From contig JASLJO010000170.1 of the NCBI GenBank assembly GCA_030152505.1, positions 1 through 6,477 on the forward strand: 6,477 nucleotides of DNA. Reading direction: 5' to 3'. The translations under genes were made by a program, and so were the position numbers. Source of the DNA: Solirubrobacterales bacterium. GTDB lineage: Bacteria; Actinomycetota; Thermoleophilia; Solirubrobacterales; 70-9. The notes beneath the pieces were generated by a model that had not been told where the DNA came from, ran no database searches, and worked only from the letters and a program-made list of their open reading frames with translations. Shown here piece by piece: positions 6,353-6,477 of this stretch (position 1 is its first letter; every line of letters starts with the position of its first letter).

Positions 6353-6477
6353 TCAGGAAGTAATTGCGCCCTTGGAGGCGGAACTGACCGTGGCCGCATA
6401 CTTCGCCATCACGCCGCGCTCATACAGTGGCGGAGGCGGTTCGTATTCGGCGGCTCGCTTGGCGATCTCCTCATCCG
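6353..6477 (-). pseudogene. Inverted partial copy of the ilvD C-terminus
   Basis: Read on the minus strand from the window edge, this segment encodes the last 40 residues of IlvD (from DEEIAKRAAE to GAITS) and its TGA stop, identical at every base to the left copy. No start or upstream part is visible because the window ends. It could be the tail of a second, convergent ilvD, a truncated duplicate, or a sequencing/assembly fold-back. It is not evidence of a second functional gene on its own. Confidence 0.6.

Larger units (their letters stand above)
6134..6477. repeat. Large inverted repeat covering the ilvD 3' end
   Basis: Bases 6134-6262 are the exact reverse complement of 6349-6477 (129 pairs, position x pairing with 12611-x). 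After one T/G mismatch (6263/6348) seven more pairs follow (6264-6270 with 6341-6347), leaving a 70-base loop 6271-6340. The right arm runs off the window, so the repeat may be longer. The left arm is the ilvD C-terminal coding region plus its stop codon. An exact copy that includes coding sequence without any silent change indicates a very recent duplication or a technical fold-back, not an old conserved repeat. Confidence 0.97.

Noticed and set aside
5509..6399. Antisense open frame (296 codons) opposite ilvD, running into the inverted repeat
   Set aside because: It is the reverse of conserved IlvD coding sequence with no recognisable motif; its upstream end comes from the inverted repeat.
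6134..6477. Covalently closed hairpin telomere of a linear replicon
   Set aside because: Reading around a closed hairpin end should give a palindrome perfect up to a very short loop. Here the central 70 bases are not complementary, so this does not fit.

Overview
The window is dense, GC-rich bacterial DNA (about 70% GC by eye) with short or overlapping intergenic junctions. It carries six recognisable housekeeping genes. The gene set (rnhB, yraN, yifB/comM, dprA), the GC-rich codon use and an IlvD of the kind with three cluster cysteines point to a high-GC Actinomycetota. A Thermoleophilia-like lineage (Solirubrobacterales or relatives) is my best guess, but this is impression from protein style and not from a search.

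Layout: (1) 2-592, + strand, ribonuclease HII, cut at its 5' end by the window edge. (2) 589-966, - strand, a YraN/UPF0102 nuclease-like protein, convergent with rnhB and sharing four bases at the two stop codons. (3) 967-1076, a divergent intergenic region. (4) From 1077 to 6258, a tight + strand run: yifB/comM, then dprA (8-base overlap, strong Shine-Dalgarno), then thiD (4-base ATGA overlap, strong Shine-Dalgarno), then ilvD (10-base gap, no clear Shine-Dalgarno). (5) 6259-6477, no new gene. Instead there is a structured spacer followed by an exact reverse-complement copy of the last 125 bases of ilvD.

How the genes work together: yifB/comM and dprA are both DNA-processing proteins of natural transformation (branch migration and RecA loading). 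In many bacteria they sit in this neighbourhood with rnhB and yraN, whether or not competence is known. thiD (thiamine pyrimidine kinase) and ilvD (branched-chain amino acid and pantothenate precursor dehydratase) appear to be metabolic genes appended to that run, probably co-transcribed.

I see no phage, CRISPR, toxin, defence or obviously new enzymatic system. The most unusual structure is the large inverted repeat at the right end: arms of 129 bases exact, then one mismatch, then 7 more pairs, around a 70-base loop with its own central hairpin. It is either a genuine inverted duplication at the 3' end of ilvD or, more likely in my view, a fold-back or assembly-end artefact seeded by a natural stem-loop. 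Secondary points of interest are yraN lying opposite to its neighbours and a CxxC...CxxC cysteine pattern in the N-terminal region of DprA.
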